Shown here in pieces: positions 1 to 7,901 of a DNA stretch of 59,789 nt. This stretch comes from Sphaerotilus sp. Lineage in GTDB: Bacteria > Pseudomonadota > Gammaproteobacteria > Burkholderiales > Burkholderiaceae_C. A program made the translations under genes and the position numbers. Under the pieces are notes generated by a model. That model had not been told where the DNA came from and did not search any database. It saw only the letters and a list, made by a program, of their open reading frames with translations. The first letter of the stretch is position 1. Each line of letters opens with the position of its first letter. The stretch is taken from positions 1 to 59,789 of the forward strand of contig NZ_JAAFKF010000008.1 in NCBI RefSeq assembly GCF_013299175.1. Direction: 5' to 3'.

Positions 1-935
1 TCGTGAACCACGGCGGCACCGAGATGGGCCAGGGGCTGAACACCAAGGTCGCGCAGGTCGTCGCGCACGAACTCGGCATCGCCTTCGAGCGCGTGCGGGT
101 CAGCGCCACCGACACGCACAAGGTCGCCAACACCTCCGCCACCGCCGCCTCCACCGGCACCGACCTCAACGGCAAGGCCGCGCAGGACGCCGCCCGGCAG
201 GTCCGCACCCGGCTGGCGCAGTGCGTCGCCGCACGCTGGCAGGTCAGCGCCGACACGGTGCGTTTCGGCGATGGCGTGGTCTCGTCAGGCGAGCAGTCGA
301 TGCCGTTCACCGAGCTGGTCGCACTGGCCTACACCGCCCGCGTGCAGCTCTGGAGCGACGGTTTCTACGCCACCCCCGGCCTGCACTGGGACCGCGACAC
401 GCTGCAGGGCAAGCCGTTCTACTACTTCGCCTACGGCGCGGCGCTGAGCGAAGTCATCGTGGACACGCTGACCGGCGAGTGGCGCTTGCTGCGGGCCGAC
501 GCGCTGCACGATGTCGGCGCGTCGCTGAACCCTGCCGTGGACATCGGCCAGATCGAGGGCGCGTTCGTGCAGGGCATGGGCTGGCTGACCACCGAGGAAC
601 TGCGCTGGCAGCCGGTGGATGGCTCGCGCAATGCCGGCCTGCTGCTGACCCACGCGCCAAGCACCTACAAGATCCCGACCGCCAACGATGTGCCGGTGGC
701 GCCGGGTACCTTCAACGTCCGGCTCTACGACCACCGCAATCCGGCCGACAGCATCCACCGCAGCAAGGCGGTCGGCGAGCCGCCGCTGCTGCTGTCGTTC
801 AGCGTGTTCCTGGCGATCCGGGATGCGGTCTCGGCGGTGGGCGGGCACCGGGTCGATCCGCCGCTGCGGGCGCCTGCGACCAGCGAGGCGATCCTCGACG
901 CGGTCGAAGTCGTCCAGGCGGTACCGGCCGCATGA
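1..935 (+). CDS. xdhB: Xanthine dehydrogenase molybdopterin-binding subunit, C-terminal part
   Basis: This is the 3' part of a gene that begins before the window; 310 codons are present from base 3. XdhB carries the molybdenum cofactor and oxidises hypoxanthine and xanthine to urate in the cytoplasm, together with the FAD/FeS subunit XdhA. The visible stretch starts at a glycine-rich cofactor segment (NHGGTEMGQG). It includes the KAVGEPPLLL motif near residue 259 of the visible part, whose Glu corresponds to the catalytic glutamate of the family. The stop overlaps the start of xdhC as ATGA, so the two are translationally coupled. The family assignment is firm. XDH rather than another molybdenum hydroxylase is inferred from the adjacent xdhC. 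Confidence 0.93.
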   Translation, partial: VNHGGTEMGQGLNTKVAQVVAHELGIAFERVRVSATDTHKVANTSATAASTGTDLNGKAAQDAARQVRTRLAQCVAARWQVSADTVRFGDGVVSSGEQSMPFTELVALAYTARVQLWSDGFYATPGLHWDRDTLQGKPFYYFAYGAALSEVIVDTLTGEWRLLRADALHDVGASLNPAVDIGQIEGAFVQGMGWLTTEELRWQPVDGSRNAGLLLTHAPSTYKIPTANDVPVAPGTFNVRLYDHRNPADSIHRSKAVGEPPLLLSFSVFLAIRDAVSAVGGHRVDPPLRAPATSEAILDAVEVVQAVPAA

Positions 936-1762
936 CGCCGGGCGCGCTGCAAGCACAGGCGCGGCGCTGGCTCGCGCAGGGGCGGCGCGCCATCGAGGTA
1001 CAGATCCTGTCGCACCACGGTTCGACCCCGCGCGAGGCCGGCACGCGCATGGTCGTCGCCGAGGACGCCGTGCTCGGCACGGTCGGTGGCGGACACCTCG
1101 AATGGCGGGCGATCGCCGCCGCACGCGAGCGCCTGCGCCAGACCCCCCTGGCGCCAACGGACCTGGACCTGCCGCTCGGGCCGGCGCTCGGGCAGTGCTG
1201 CGGCGGGCGGATCGTGCTGCGGCTGCAGCCGCTGTCCGAAGCGTCCCTGGCGGACTGGCCCGTGCCGCCGCCGCGCTTCTTCCTGCAGTTGCACGGCGCC
1301 GGCCATGTCGGGCGGGCCACCGCGAAGCTGCTGGCCGACATCGACTGCCATGTCCAATGGATCGACGCGCGCGAGAACGAATTCCCGGCGCTGACCGGCG
1401 CCGAGCCGCCGCACATCGAACGGGTGTGCGCGGACACCCCGGAAGCGGAGGTGGCGCTGGCGCCGCCAGGCGCATTCTTCCTCGTGATGACGCACCGGCA
1501 TGACCTCGACGAGCGCGTCACCGAAGCGGTCCTGCGGCGGGGGGATGCGGGGTTTTGCGGGCTGATCGGCAGTGCGACGAAGCGGGCGCGGTTTCTGCGC
1601 CGGTTCGAGGAACGCGGCCTGCCCGGCGACGTGCTGGCGCGGATGACGTGCCCGATCGGGCTGGCCGGCATCACCGGCAAGGAGCCGGCGGTGCTGGCCC
1701 TGGCGGTCGTGGCGCAGTTGCTGTGCTTGCCGGCGCGCCGTCCGGCCGCGGCGTCGCCCTAG
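932..1762 (+). CDS. xdhC: Xanthine dehydrogenase accessory protein XdhC
   Basis: A 276-residue XdhC/CoxI-family chaperone that binds molybdenum cofactor, helps its sulfuration and inserts it into XdhB. The N-terminal part has the family pattern with HHGSTPREAGTRM near residues 29-41 and GTVGGGHLEW near residues 49-58. The second half is a Rossmann-like domain (LHGAGHVGRA near 121-130) ending with the conserved GLIGSATKRARF and CPIGLAGITGKEPA segments. The ATG at 932 overlaps the xdhB stop. The TAG stop is also the first part of a TAGAAT promoter-like hexamer for the next gene. Confidence 0.95.
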   Translation: MTPGALQAQARRWLAQGRRAIEVQILSHHGSTPREAGTRMVVAEDAVLGTVGGGHLEWRAIAAARERLRQTPLAPTDLDLPLGPALGQCCGGRIVLRLQPLSEASLADWPVPPPRFFLQLHGAGHVGRATAKLLADIDCHVQWIDARENEFPALTGAEPPHIERVCADTPEAEVALAPPGAFFLVMTHRHDLDERVTEAVLRRGDAGFCGLIGSATKRARFLRRFEERGLPGDVLARMTCPIGLAGITGKEPAVLALAVVAQLLCLPARRPAAASP

Positions 1763-1765
1763 AAT
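1760..1765 (+). promoter_or_regulatory. Candidate -10 element (TAGAAT) before the DUF5672 gene
   Basis: TAGAAT overlaps the xdhC stop codon, 38 bases before the next ATG at 1804. It is followed by CG, as are the similar hexamers before rpmF, acpP and lepA in this window. No convincing -35 element is visible at the standard distance, so this is a candidate only. Confidence 0.35.
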
Positions 1766-1803
1766 CGCCGCCCTGCCGACACACGACCACACACACCGAC
1801 GCG

Positions 1804-2646
1804 ATGGCACACCCCACCCTCGACCTGCCCGGGGTCACGCTGGTCTGCGTGGACAACCGCACCCCGGCCCTGGCCCTGCAAGCCCTGCACCGGTGCCGGA
1901 CCCAGGCGCGTTTCGCCCGCACCCTGCTGTTCACCGATGCGGCCACCGCAGCCGGCCCGCTGCCGGACGGCATCGAGGCGCTGCCGGTGGCGATCCGGTC
2001 GGTGCCCGAGTATTCGCAGTTCATGCTCCGGGGCCTGCTCGCCCATGTGCGGACGCCGCACCTGCTGGTGGTCCAGTGGGACGGCTTCATCCTGGATGCG
2101 ACGCAGTGGACGCCGGAGTTCCTGGACTACGACTACATCGGCGCCCTGTTGCGCGACGAACCCCCGCACCGCAGCGTGGGCAACGGCGGGTTCTCGCTGC
2201 GTTCACGGCGGCTGCTGGAGGCGCTGGAGGACACGCGCATCACCCCGACCCATCCGGAAGACACCTGCATCTGCCAGGACCACCGCGTGTTGCTGGAGCA
2301 GGCGCATGGCATCCGGTTCGCGCCGCCAGCCCTCGCGGCCCGCTTCGCCCATGAGCGCGTGCCGTCCCCGGGACCGACGTTCGGCTTCCACGGGATGTTC
2401 AACCTGCACCGGGCGCTGTCGCCGGCCGCGCTGCACGCGCTGATCGACACGCTGCCGGACCCGATGTTCGTCGGCATGGACGCACGCGACCTCTGCCGCG
2501 CCCTGCTGCAGGACCGCCGGCTGGACGACGCCGCCCGCGTGCTGGACCGGCGGCTGCGTGCCGGCCAGCACGACCGCCGCACGCGGCAACTGCAGGTCAG
2601 GCTGGCCGCGCTGCGCGTCGCCCGGCGCCTGGGCTGGTCAGCCTGA
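1804..2646 (+). CDS. DUF5672 family protein, putative glycan-related
   Basis: A 280-residue protein whose central part matches the DUF5672 pattern: a QWDGFILD segment near residues 93-100, a YDYIGALLRDE segment near 111-121 and VGNGGFSLRSRRLL near 126-139. These resemble the nucleotide-sugar and acceptor regions of GT-A glycosyltransferases, but no activity is established. The last 60 residues are Arg/Leu-rich helices that look TPR-like and are not needed for the domain. There is no signal peptide or membrane segment. Its stop region overlaps the convergent GT4 gene by 9 bases. The neighbourhood suggests a role in LPS core or polysaccharide synthesis; that is inference. Confidence 0.75.
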   Translation: MAHPTLDLPGVTLVCVDNRTPALALQALHRCRTQARFARTLLFTDAATAAGPLPDGIEALPVAIRSVPEYSQFMLRGLLAHVRTPHLLVVQWDGFILDATQWTPEFLDYDYIGALLRDEPPHRSVGNGGFSLRSRRLLEALEDTRITPTHPEDTCICQDHRVLLEQAHGIRFAPPALAARFAHERVPSPGPTFGFHGMFNLHRALSPAALHALIDTLPDPMFVGMDARDLCRALLQDRRLDDAARVLDRRLRAGQHDRRTRQLQVRLAALRVARRLGWSA

Positions 2647-3732
2647 GAGGCGCTCGGCGTACAGCCGCAGGTACTCGGCCGCGCACCGCGTCCACGAAAA
2701 ACAGCGGGCGTGGTGGCGGATCGCGTCGGCCCGGCCGGGTGCCGCGTCTTGCCACAGCCCTGCCTCGACCACGGCCCGCATCGCAGCGCCGTCAAACCCG
2801 TCGAAGTAATGCGCCACGTCGCCCCCGACCTCCGGCAGCGAGGTGAGGCGCGACAGGAAGACGGACTTGCCGAAATGCATCGCCTCGATCGGCGGCAGAC
2901 CGAAACCCTCGGCGAACGACGGAAAGAGGAAGGCGCGGCAGTGCGCGTAGAGCCACGCCTTGGTGCCCTCGTCCAGATCCAGGTGGAAGCGCACGTTCGA
3001 CAGCCCGCGCTCGGCCACCTGCCGCCGCACGGTGTCGGTGTACGGGCTGGACGCCCCCGCCAGCACCAGCGTCTGCTCCGGCCAGGCGGCGGCCAGCGCC
3101 AGCAGCGCCTCGATGTTCTTGGTCGGCGCCATGCGGCTGATGTGGAGCAGGAACCCTGCAGCGCATGGCCCCTCCACCCAGGCCGCCGGGGGCGTCTGGA
3201 GCACCCCGGTCAGGTCGGTGGCACCGTTGTGGATCACCCGCACCGGCGTCGCCAGCGCGGGCAGCTCGCGGGCCAGATCGGCCGCGACATGGTGGGTGAT
3301 GGCGATGGCAGCGTCGCGCTGCTGCAGCCGGCGCTGCAGGATGCGGCGGTAGCGGTCGATCTTGTCGGGGCCTTTGGCGTGCAGGAAATTCAGGTCATGG
3401 ACCGTTTCGATCTGCCGGCGCGTCCCGGTCGGGGCCAGCAGCCGGTTGTGCTGGTGCAGCGTGTGCCAGAGGTCGAAGCGCACCCCGCGCACCGGCCATT
3501 GCACATGGAGCCAACGCTGGGTCGTGTCGGTGTCGAGGTAGCCGACCGCATCACCGAACACGCCGTGCCAGCGCCTGGGCAGGTGGAAGTGCAGGCGCCA
3601 GGCGTGTTCCTGCGCCAATCTCGGCGCCTGCTCGGCCAGCGCATGGCCCAACTGCCGGGAGAACTCGCCGAGACCGTCGTGCCAATGCCGGATGCGGCCC
3701 AGGCCCAGGCCGATGTGCCGCACGGGCGTCAT
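2638..3732 (-). CDS. Glycosyltransferase family 4 (GT-B fold)
   Basis: A 364-residue cytoplasmic GT4 enzyme, probably a mannosyl- or related hexosyltransferase. The N-terminal Rossmann half shows GLGRIRHWHDGLGEFS near residues 9-24 and a TVHDLNFLH segment. The C-terminal half carries HISRMAPTKNIEAL and the donor-binding EX7E-type motif SFAEGFGLPPIEAM. The ATG at 3732 overlaps the stop of the upstream heptosyltransferase (ATGA), so the two form an operon reading leftwards. The sugar and acceptor cannot be read from sequence; LPS core or O-antigen is inferred from the GT9 neighbour. Confidence 0.88.
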   Translation of the reverse strand: MTPVRHIGLGLGRIRHWHDGLGEFSRQLGHALAEQAPRLAQEHAWRLHFHLPRRWHGVFGDAVGYLDTDTTQRWLHVQWPVRGVRFDLWHTLHQHNRLLAPTGTRRQIETVHDLNFLHAKGPDKIDRYRRILQRRLQQRDAAIAITHHVAADLARELPALATPVRVIHNGATDLTGVLQTPPAAWVEGPCAAGFLLHISRMAPTKNIEALLALAAAWPEQTLVLAGASSPYTDTVRRQVAERGLSNVRFHLDLDEGTKAWLYAHCRAFLFPSFAEGFGLPPIEAMHFGKSVFLSRLTSLPEVGGDVAHYFDGFDGAAMRAVVEAGLWQDAAPGRADAIRHHARCFSWTRCAAEYLRLYAERLSG

Positions 3733-4676
3733 CTCGCCGCTGCCGCCAGCACCTCGTCCACCGTCGGCCACTCGGGCCAGCGGCGCACGGTGCGGACTTG
3801 CGGACCCCATGGTGCCCACTGCTCGGGCTTGGTCGGCCCCAGCACGCTGAGCACGGGCGCGCCCACGGCCGCCGCCAGATGGGCCGGGCCGGTGTCGTTG
3901 GAGACCACCAGTCCGGCACGCCGCAGCAGTCCGCCATAGACCCCCAGCCTGACGCCGGGCAGCAAGGTGACGCCGGGGTGGTCGCGGGTCACGGTCGTCT
4001 CTTCGCCCGGCCCAGGGCAGGCCACGAGCTGCCGGCCGCTGGCGAGCAGGGCGCGGGTCAGGGCGGGGAAGGCGGGCCAGGTCTTGTCCTGCTTCTCGAA
4101 CAGGCCGCCCGCGAAGGGGCAGATGACGATGAAACCGGGTTTCAGACCGGCTGCCGCGATGAGCGCATCGGCTTGCTGCTGGTCGGGTGGTGCGGTCTGC
4201 AGGTCGATGCTGGCCGGCGCAGGCAACTCGATGCGCAGGAACCGGCAAACCAGTTCCCAGTAGCTGGTCAGCGCATGTCCGCCATAGGTGATCGGCTCGC
4301 TGCGGGCCAGGAGCCAGCCGCGGGCCTCCTGCGCATAACCGACCGCATGCAGACCCGCCAGTCGTGCCTCCAGCGCGCCGGAAAACGCCGTGGGCAGCAC
4401 CAGCATGTTCTCGCGGCGATCGAAGCCGGGATCGGCCACACAGGCTTGTTGTCGCAGGGTGCGCAGTTGGGCCACGCGTCCGCGCAGCGTTGCGGGGCGG
4501 ACATGGACAGGCCAGCCCTGCCCGGCGAGCAAGGCCGGCGCCCAACCCTTGCCGACCAGGTGCAGGTCGTACCCATGGGACTGCAGCAACTGCAGGGCGG
4601 GAACGCCGAGGACGACATCGCCGACCCAGTTGCGCAGCCGGACGACCAGCGGACGTGGTGCCATCTTGACGGGCAT
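3729..4676 (-). CDS. Glycosyltransferase family 9, WaaF-like heptosyltransferase
   Basis: A 315-residue GT9 enzyme that by family adds ADP-heptose to the LPS inner core on the cytoplasmic face of the inner membrane. The N-terminus has the acceptor-side pattern VRLRNWVGDVVLGVPAL. The C-terminal donor domain carries SNDTGPAHLAAAVGAP followed by LGPTKPEQWAPWG, typical of heptosyltransferase II. Two starts are possible, ATG 4676 and ATG 4664, each inside a short direct repeat (GTCAAGATG); neither has a strong Shine-Dalgarno sequence. It is divergent from the DUF4254-waaC pair and translationally coupled to the GT4 gene. Confidence 0.88.
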   Translation of the reverse strand: MPVKMAPRPLVVRLRNWVGDVVLGVPALQLLQSHGYDLHLVGKGWAPALLAGQGWPVHVRPATLRGRVAQLRTLRQQACVADPGFDRRENMLVLPTAFSGALEARLAGLHAVGYAQEARGWLLARSEPITYGGHALTSYWELVCRFLRIELPAPASIDLQTAPPDQQQADALIAAAGLKPGFIVICPFAGGLFEKQDKTWPAFPALTRALLASGRQLVACPGPGEETTVTRDHPGVTLLPGVRLGVYGGLLRRAGLVVSNDTGPAHLAAAVGAPVLSVLGPTKPEQWAPWGPQVRTVRRWPEWPTVDEVLAAAAR

Positions 4677-4704
4677 CTTGACGTGAATTCAGGGGTGATA
4701 ATGC

Positions 4705-5409
4705 ATGGAATACTTATTGCATTCTGCCATGCACCAGCCCCTGACAACCCGGTCTTCCTTGCCCGCCCTGCCCACGCGGGCCAGCGTCGCGGCCCGCCAC
4801 GACGGCCTGCTCGCCACCGCTGGCTGGCCGCAAACCGAGCCGCCGCCGCCGGACAGCGGACTCTGGCAGTGGATCCAGGCCAACCACCGCTTCAACAGCC
4901 GGCTCTGGGCCGAGGAAGACCTGGCCCGCCGCACCACCGTCGAGGCGCAGGAGATCGCCGCCAACAAGCGTGCCATCGACGGCTTCAACCAGGCCCGCAA
5001 CGACGCCACCGAGCGCATCGACGAGATCCTGCTGCTGGCCCTCGGGCTGGTGGACCCGGAGACGGTCCACACCCCCGCCCCCCGCTCGACCGTGCCCGCA
5101 GGCGCGCGGCTGAACAGCGAGACCGCCGGCAGCATCATCGACCGCATGTCGATCATGGCCCTGAAGATCCACGCCATGCAGGCCCAGACGCAGCGCCAGG
5201 ACGTGGCGGCCGACCACATTGCCAGCGCCCAGGAGCGGCTGGCGCGCCTGCAGCAGCAGCGCGCCGACCTGGGGGACTGCCTGGAAGCCCTGATCGCCCA
5301 GGCGCAGGCCGGGCAGGCGTACTTCAAGGTGTACCGCCAGTTCAAGATGTACAACGACGCACGCTTCAATCCCGAGCTGGTGAAGGAAGCCAAGGCCGCT
5401 GGCGCATGA
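4705..5409 (+). CDS. DUF4254 domain-containing protein
   Basis: A 234-residue soluble, helix-rich protein of the DUF4254 family. The conserved core is visible as NRLW-like NSRLWAEEDLARR near residues 63-75, then NKRAIDGFNQARNDATERID near 87-106 and SIIDRMSIMALKIHAM near 144-159. The function is unknown; the charged, mostly helical core suggests a scaffold or modifying enzyme. ATG 4705 is preceded by AGGGG nine bases upstream. ATG 4729 is an alternative and would suit transcription from the GATAAT hexamer at 4697-4702. The stop overlaps the waaC start as ATGA, which ties this protein to inner-core LPS synthesis. Confidence 0.85.
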   Translation: MEYLLHSAMHQPLTTRSSLPALPTRASVAARHDGLLATAGWPQTEPPPPDSGLWQWIQANHRFNSRLWAEEDLARRTTVEAQEIAANKRAIDGFNQARNDATERIDEILLLALGLVDPETVHTPAPRSTVPAGARLNSETAGSIIDRMSIMALKIHAMQAQTQRQDVAADHIASAQERLARLQQQRADLGDCLEALIAQAQAGQAYFKVYRQFKMYNDARFNPELVKEAKAAGA

Positions 5410-6398
5410 CCACGGCCGCAGTCCCACTGCGCAGGCGGGTGCTGATCGTCAAGACCTCGTCGATGGGGGATGTGGTCCATGCCCTGCCGGCGGTCAGCGA
5501 CATGCGGCGGGCCGATCCCGGGCTGGAGGTGAGCTGGCTGGTCGAGGCGCCGTTCGCGGCCATTCCCGGGCTGCACCCTGGGGTGGACCAGGTCGTGCCG
5601 ATCGCCTGGCGCAAATGGCGCAAGACCCTCTGGCGCGCCGAGACGCGCGCGGCGATCGGCCGCGTTCGGGACGAGCTGCGGCGTGCGCCGTTTGATCTGG
5701 TGCTGGACCTGCAGGGGCTGCTCAAGAGCGTGCTGTGGGCCAAGCAGGCACGCGGACCGCTGGCGGGGTACGACGCGGCCAGCATCCGCGAGCCGGCCGC
5801 CGCCTGGTTTTACAGGGACCGTTTTGCGGTGCCCCGCGATCTGCAGGCGGTGGAGCGTTGCCGCCGGCTGGCGGCGGCCAGTCTGGGCTACGCGCTGCCG
5901 GACACGCCGCCCGATTTCGGACTGGCACCGCCACCCGGTCAGTGGCAGGTGCCGCAGCCGTATGCCGTGCTCATCCCCTGCGCCAGCCGTCCCGAGAAAC
6001 TCTGGCCCGAGGAGGACTGGATCGCGCTGGGCCTGCACCTGCGTGCGGCGGGGCTGCTGCCGGTGATCCTGTGGGGCAGTCCCGAAGAACACGCACGCGC
6101 CGACCGCATCGCGTCAGGCTGCGGTGGCACGGTGCCTCCTTTTCTGACCGTGGCGGACACCGCAGCGGTGCTGCACCATGCCCGGCAGGTCGTCGGGCTG
6201 GACACCGGGTTCTCGCACCTCGCGGCGGCACTCGGCCGGCCAACGATCGGCATCTACTGCGACCACGCACCGGGGCTGGCGGGGATCACCGGCGCCGGGC
6301 AGGTGGCCAGTTTTGGCGGCAAGGGTTTGCGGCCGGCACGCGCTCAAATCCTGGCGCAACTGGACCAGCACCTGCGGCTGGGCGGCGACCACACCTGA
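5406..6398 (+). CDS. waaC: Lipopolysaccharide heptosyltransferase I
   Basis: A 330-residue GT9 enzyme that transfers the first L-glycero-D-manno-heptose to Kdo2-lipid A. It begins with the highly characteristic VLIVKTSSMGDVVHALPA and continues like WaaC through IAWRKWRK and LVLDLQGLLKS. The C-terminal donor-binding part has CASRPEKLWPEEDW and GLDTGFSHLAAALGRPT. Its length matches the family. The start overlaps the DUF4254 stop (ATGA). It converges on the WecA-like gene, with a hairpin in the 35-base gap. Confidence 0.93.
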   Translation: MTTAAVPLRRRVLIVKTSSMGDVVHALPAVSDMRRADPGLEVSWLVEAPFAAIPGLHPGVDQVVPIAWRKWRKTLWRAETRAAIGRVRDELRRAPFDLVLDLQGLLKSVLWAKQARGPLAGYDAASIREPAAAWFYRDRFAVPRDLQAVERCRRLAAASLGYALPDTPPDFGLAPPPGQWQVPQPYAVLIPCASRPEKLWPEEDWIALGLHLRAAGLLPVILWGSPEEHARADRIASGCGGTVPPFLTVADTAAVLHHARQVVGLDTGFSHLAAALGRPTIGIYCDHAPGLAGITGAGQVASFGGKGLRPARAQILAQLDQHLRLGGDHT

Positions 6399-6401
6399 GC
6401 C

Positions 6402-6427
6402 GGCGACAGACACCCGGAGGTGTCGCC
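6402..6427. terminator. Hairpin between convergent genes, possible bidirectional terminator
   Basis: GGCGACA at 6402-6408 pairs with TGTCGCC at 6421-6427, with an alternative inner pairing ACACC/GGTGT. It fills the gap between waaC and the convergent WecA-like gene. There is no long T run on either side, so termination efficiency is uncertain. Confidence 0.4.
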
Positions 6428-6433
6428 CTTCCG

Positions 6434-7555
6434 TCAGTGTTCCTCGACCGGCGCAGCCCAGTGGTCCGCCTTGCGCAGCAGGAAGCGAGGAGTGCGGAAC
6501 TGGACGATGGCGCGGTAGATCACCAGATACGACGCGCAGAACAGCAGCAGCCAGACCGACAGGGCCTGCCCGTCGTCCCACCACAGCACGGCCGGTGCCA
6601 CCGACATCGAGCACAACGCCCACAGGTAGGGTGAAGTCATCGAATTGCGGCGCAGCAGGTTCGCCGCATCGCGCTTGCCGATGGCCCAGCGCATCAGGCG
6701 GCGGTAGATCAGGCTGTGCAGGTGGGTGGCATCGGGCAGGCCCACCGGACGGCCACGGATCACGCGGCGGCGGTACATGGTGAACAGCGTTTCGAAGATC
6801 GGGTAGGCGCACAGCAGCAGCGGGAACACTGGTGACACCGCCGGGTTGCGGTGGACCAGCAGGATGCCGAGTTCCGCGACCCAGAAGCCGAGAAAGTAGG
6901 CGCCTCCATCCCCCAGAAAGATCAGGCCCAGCGGGTAGTTGAAGACGAAAAAGCCCAGCACGGCACCCAGGCAGATCAGGGCGCAATGCATGATGGTGTA
7001 GTCATTGACCTGGAACGCCACATAGGCCAATGCCGCCAGCATGATGGCCACGCACATCGACGCCAATCCATTGAACCCGTCGATGATGTTGACCGAATTG
7101 GCTACGCCCGCCACTGCGAGCAGCGTGAGCATCAGCGGAAAGCCGGCCACGACCATGAGGTTGTCGAACCCCGGAATGCCGGTACGGGAGATGATCGCGT
7201 CGGCCAGCCACACCGCCAACGCAGCCGCAGCCACCGTTGCCAGCAAGCGCTGCTTGGGAGTGACGCGCTTGGTGAAGTCCTCGATCAGCCCCGCCGCGAA
7301 CGCGACAAGGCCGCAGGCGCCCAGCGCCACCAGCAGGGCCAGCCCCTCGGTCTTCGAAAAGAACGCCGCCGCCCCACCCGCCAGTACCCCGACAACGATG
7401 CCCACCCCACCAATGCGGGGCACGGCATGGGCATGGAATTTCTGGGGCTGCGCCTTGTCCGTGTCGCCCGACAGGTGTCCATGGTGGGCAGCCGAGCGCA
7501 CCACCAGCAAGGTAGCGAGGAAGGAGAACACAAAGGCACAGATCAAAAGCAACAT
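6434..7555 (-). CDS. WecA/MraY-family undecaprenyl-phosphate glycosyl-1-phosphate transferase
   Basis: A 373-residue polytopic inner-membrane protein that by family transfers a sugar-1-phosphate to undecaprenyl phosphate, the first step of O-antigen or polysaccharide repeat synthesis. The N-terminal membrane segment is followed by KFHAHAVPRIGGVGI. Later come the conserved Asp-rich NIIDGFNGLAS and FLGDGGAYFLGF segments that hold the magnesium and substrate, and a His-containing loop (DATHLHSLIYRR). ATG 7555 has AGGAG eight bases upstream; an upstream TTG at 7579 is less likely. Sequence does not reveal the sugar. It lies at the edge of the polysaccharide locus, apart from the main operon. Confidence 0.9.
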   Translation of the reverse strand: MLLLICAFVFSFLATLLVVRSAAHHGHLSGDTDKAQPQKFHAHAVPRIGGVGIVVGVLAGGAAAFFSKTEGLALLVALGACGLVAFAAGLIEDFTKRVTPKQRLLATVAAAALAVWLADAIISRTGIPGFDNLMVVAGFPLMLTLLAVAGVANSVNIIDGFNGLASMCVAIMLAALAYVAFQVNDYTIMHCALICLGAVLGFFVFNYPLGLIFLGDGGAYFLGFWVAELGILLVHRNPAVSPVFPLLLCAYPIFETLFTMYRRRVIRGRPVGLPDATHLHSLIYRRLMRWAIGKRDAANLLRRNSMTSPYLWALCSMSVAPAVLWWDDGQALSVWLLLFCASYLVIYRAIVQFRTPRFLLRKADHWAAPVEEH

Positions 7556-7901
7556 GGCATCCACTCCTAGCGTCGGCAAGCCCCAAGAGTTCAGGGTTAC
7601 ACCCGACAGTCTGCTGTTCTAACAAGAAGCCGAGTCCGTGTGTGTGACAGAACTCACGCTTACAAGATTAAAAATTTCTTATCCGCAAGTGAAATTTTGT
7701 AAATAAAAGAAACTTCACGCTTGCATCACCAACCGTCCCCGGTGAAACACAGCCGTTCCACATGGCTTGCGACCACGACCGCGACCCGCCGTAACACAGG
7801 CCAAGGGGAACACCTGCACGGTTCGTATAAAATGCTGCAGCAAAAATGCGCTAACAAATGGGCGCATTCCCGATTCATCAAAAATCAAAGACCAGGATGG
7901 C
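7556..7901. other. AT-rich intergenic region, divergent promoter zone
   Basis: These 346 bases between two divergent genes hold no gene I can support. The middle (about 7665-7710) is very rich in A and T compared with the rest of the window. It contains one promoter-like pair on the minus strand (listed separately) and a TATAAAAT hexamer-like stretch at 7826-7833 on the plus strand, about 70 bases before the acyltransferase start. An open frame runs into the acyltransferase from 7767, but it has no ribosome binding site there. Confidence 0.6.
7676..7704 (-). promoter_or_regulatory. Candidate promoter for the WecA-like gene
   Basis: Read on the minus strand, TTTACA (7704-7699) is followed after 17 bases by TAAGAA (7681-7676). 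The -35 matches consensus at five of six positions but the -10 at only three. It points toward the WecA-like start at 7555. Low confidence because AT-rich DNA yields such pairs by chance. Confidence 0.3.

Noticed and set aside
7826-7833. TATAAAAT as a firm promoter of the acyltransferase
   Set aside because: No -35 or extended -10 accompanies it and the region is AT-rich, so chance occurrence is likely.
7767-7901. N-terminal extension of the acyltransferase from ATG 7767
   Set aside because: The added residues (Arg/Pro/Lys/Cys-rich) do not fit the family, and ATG 7902 has its own AGGA; the stretch also holds promoter-like DNA.
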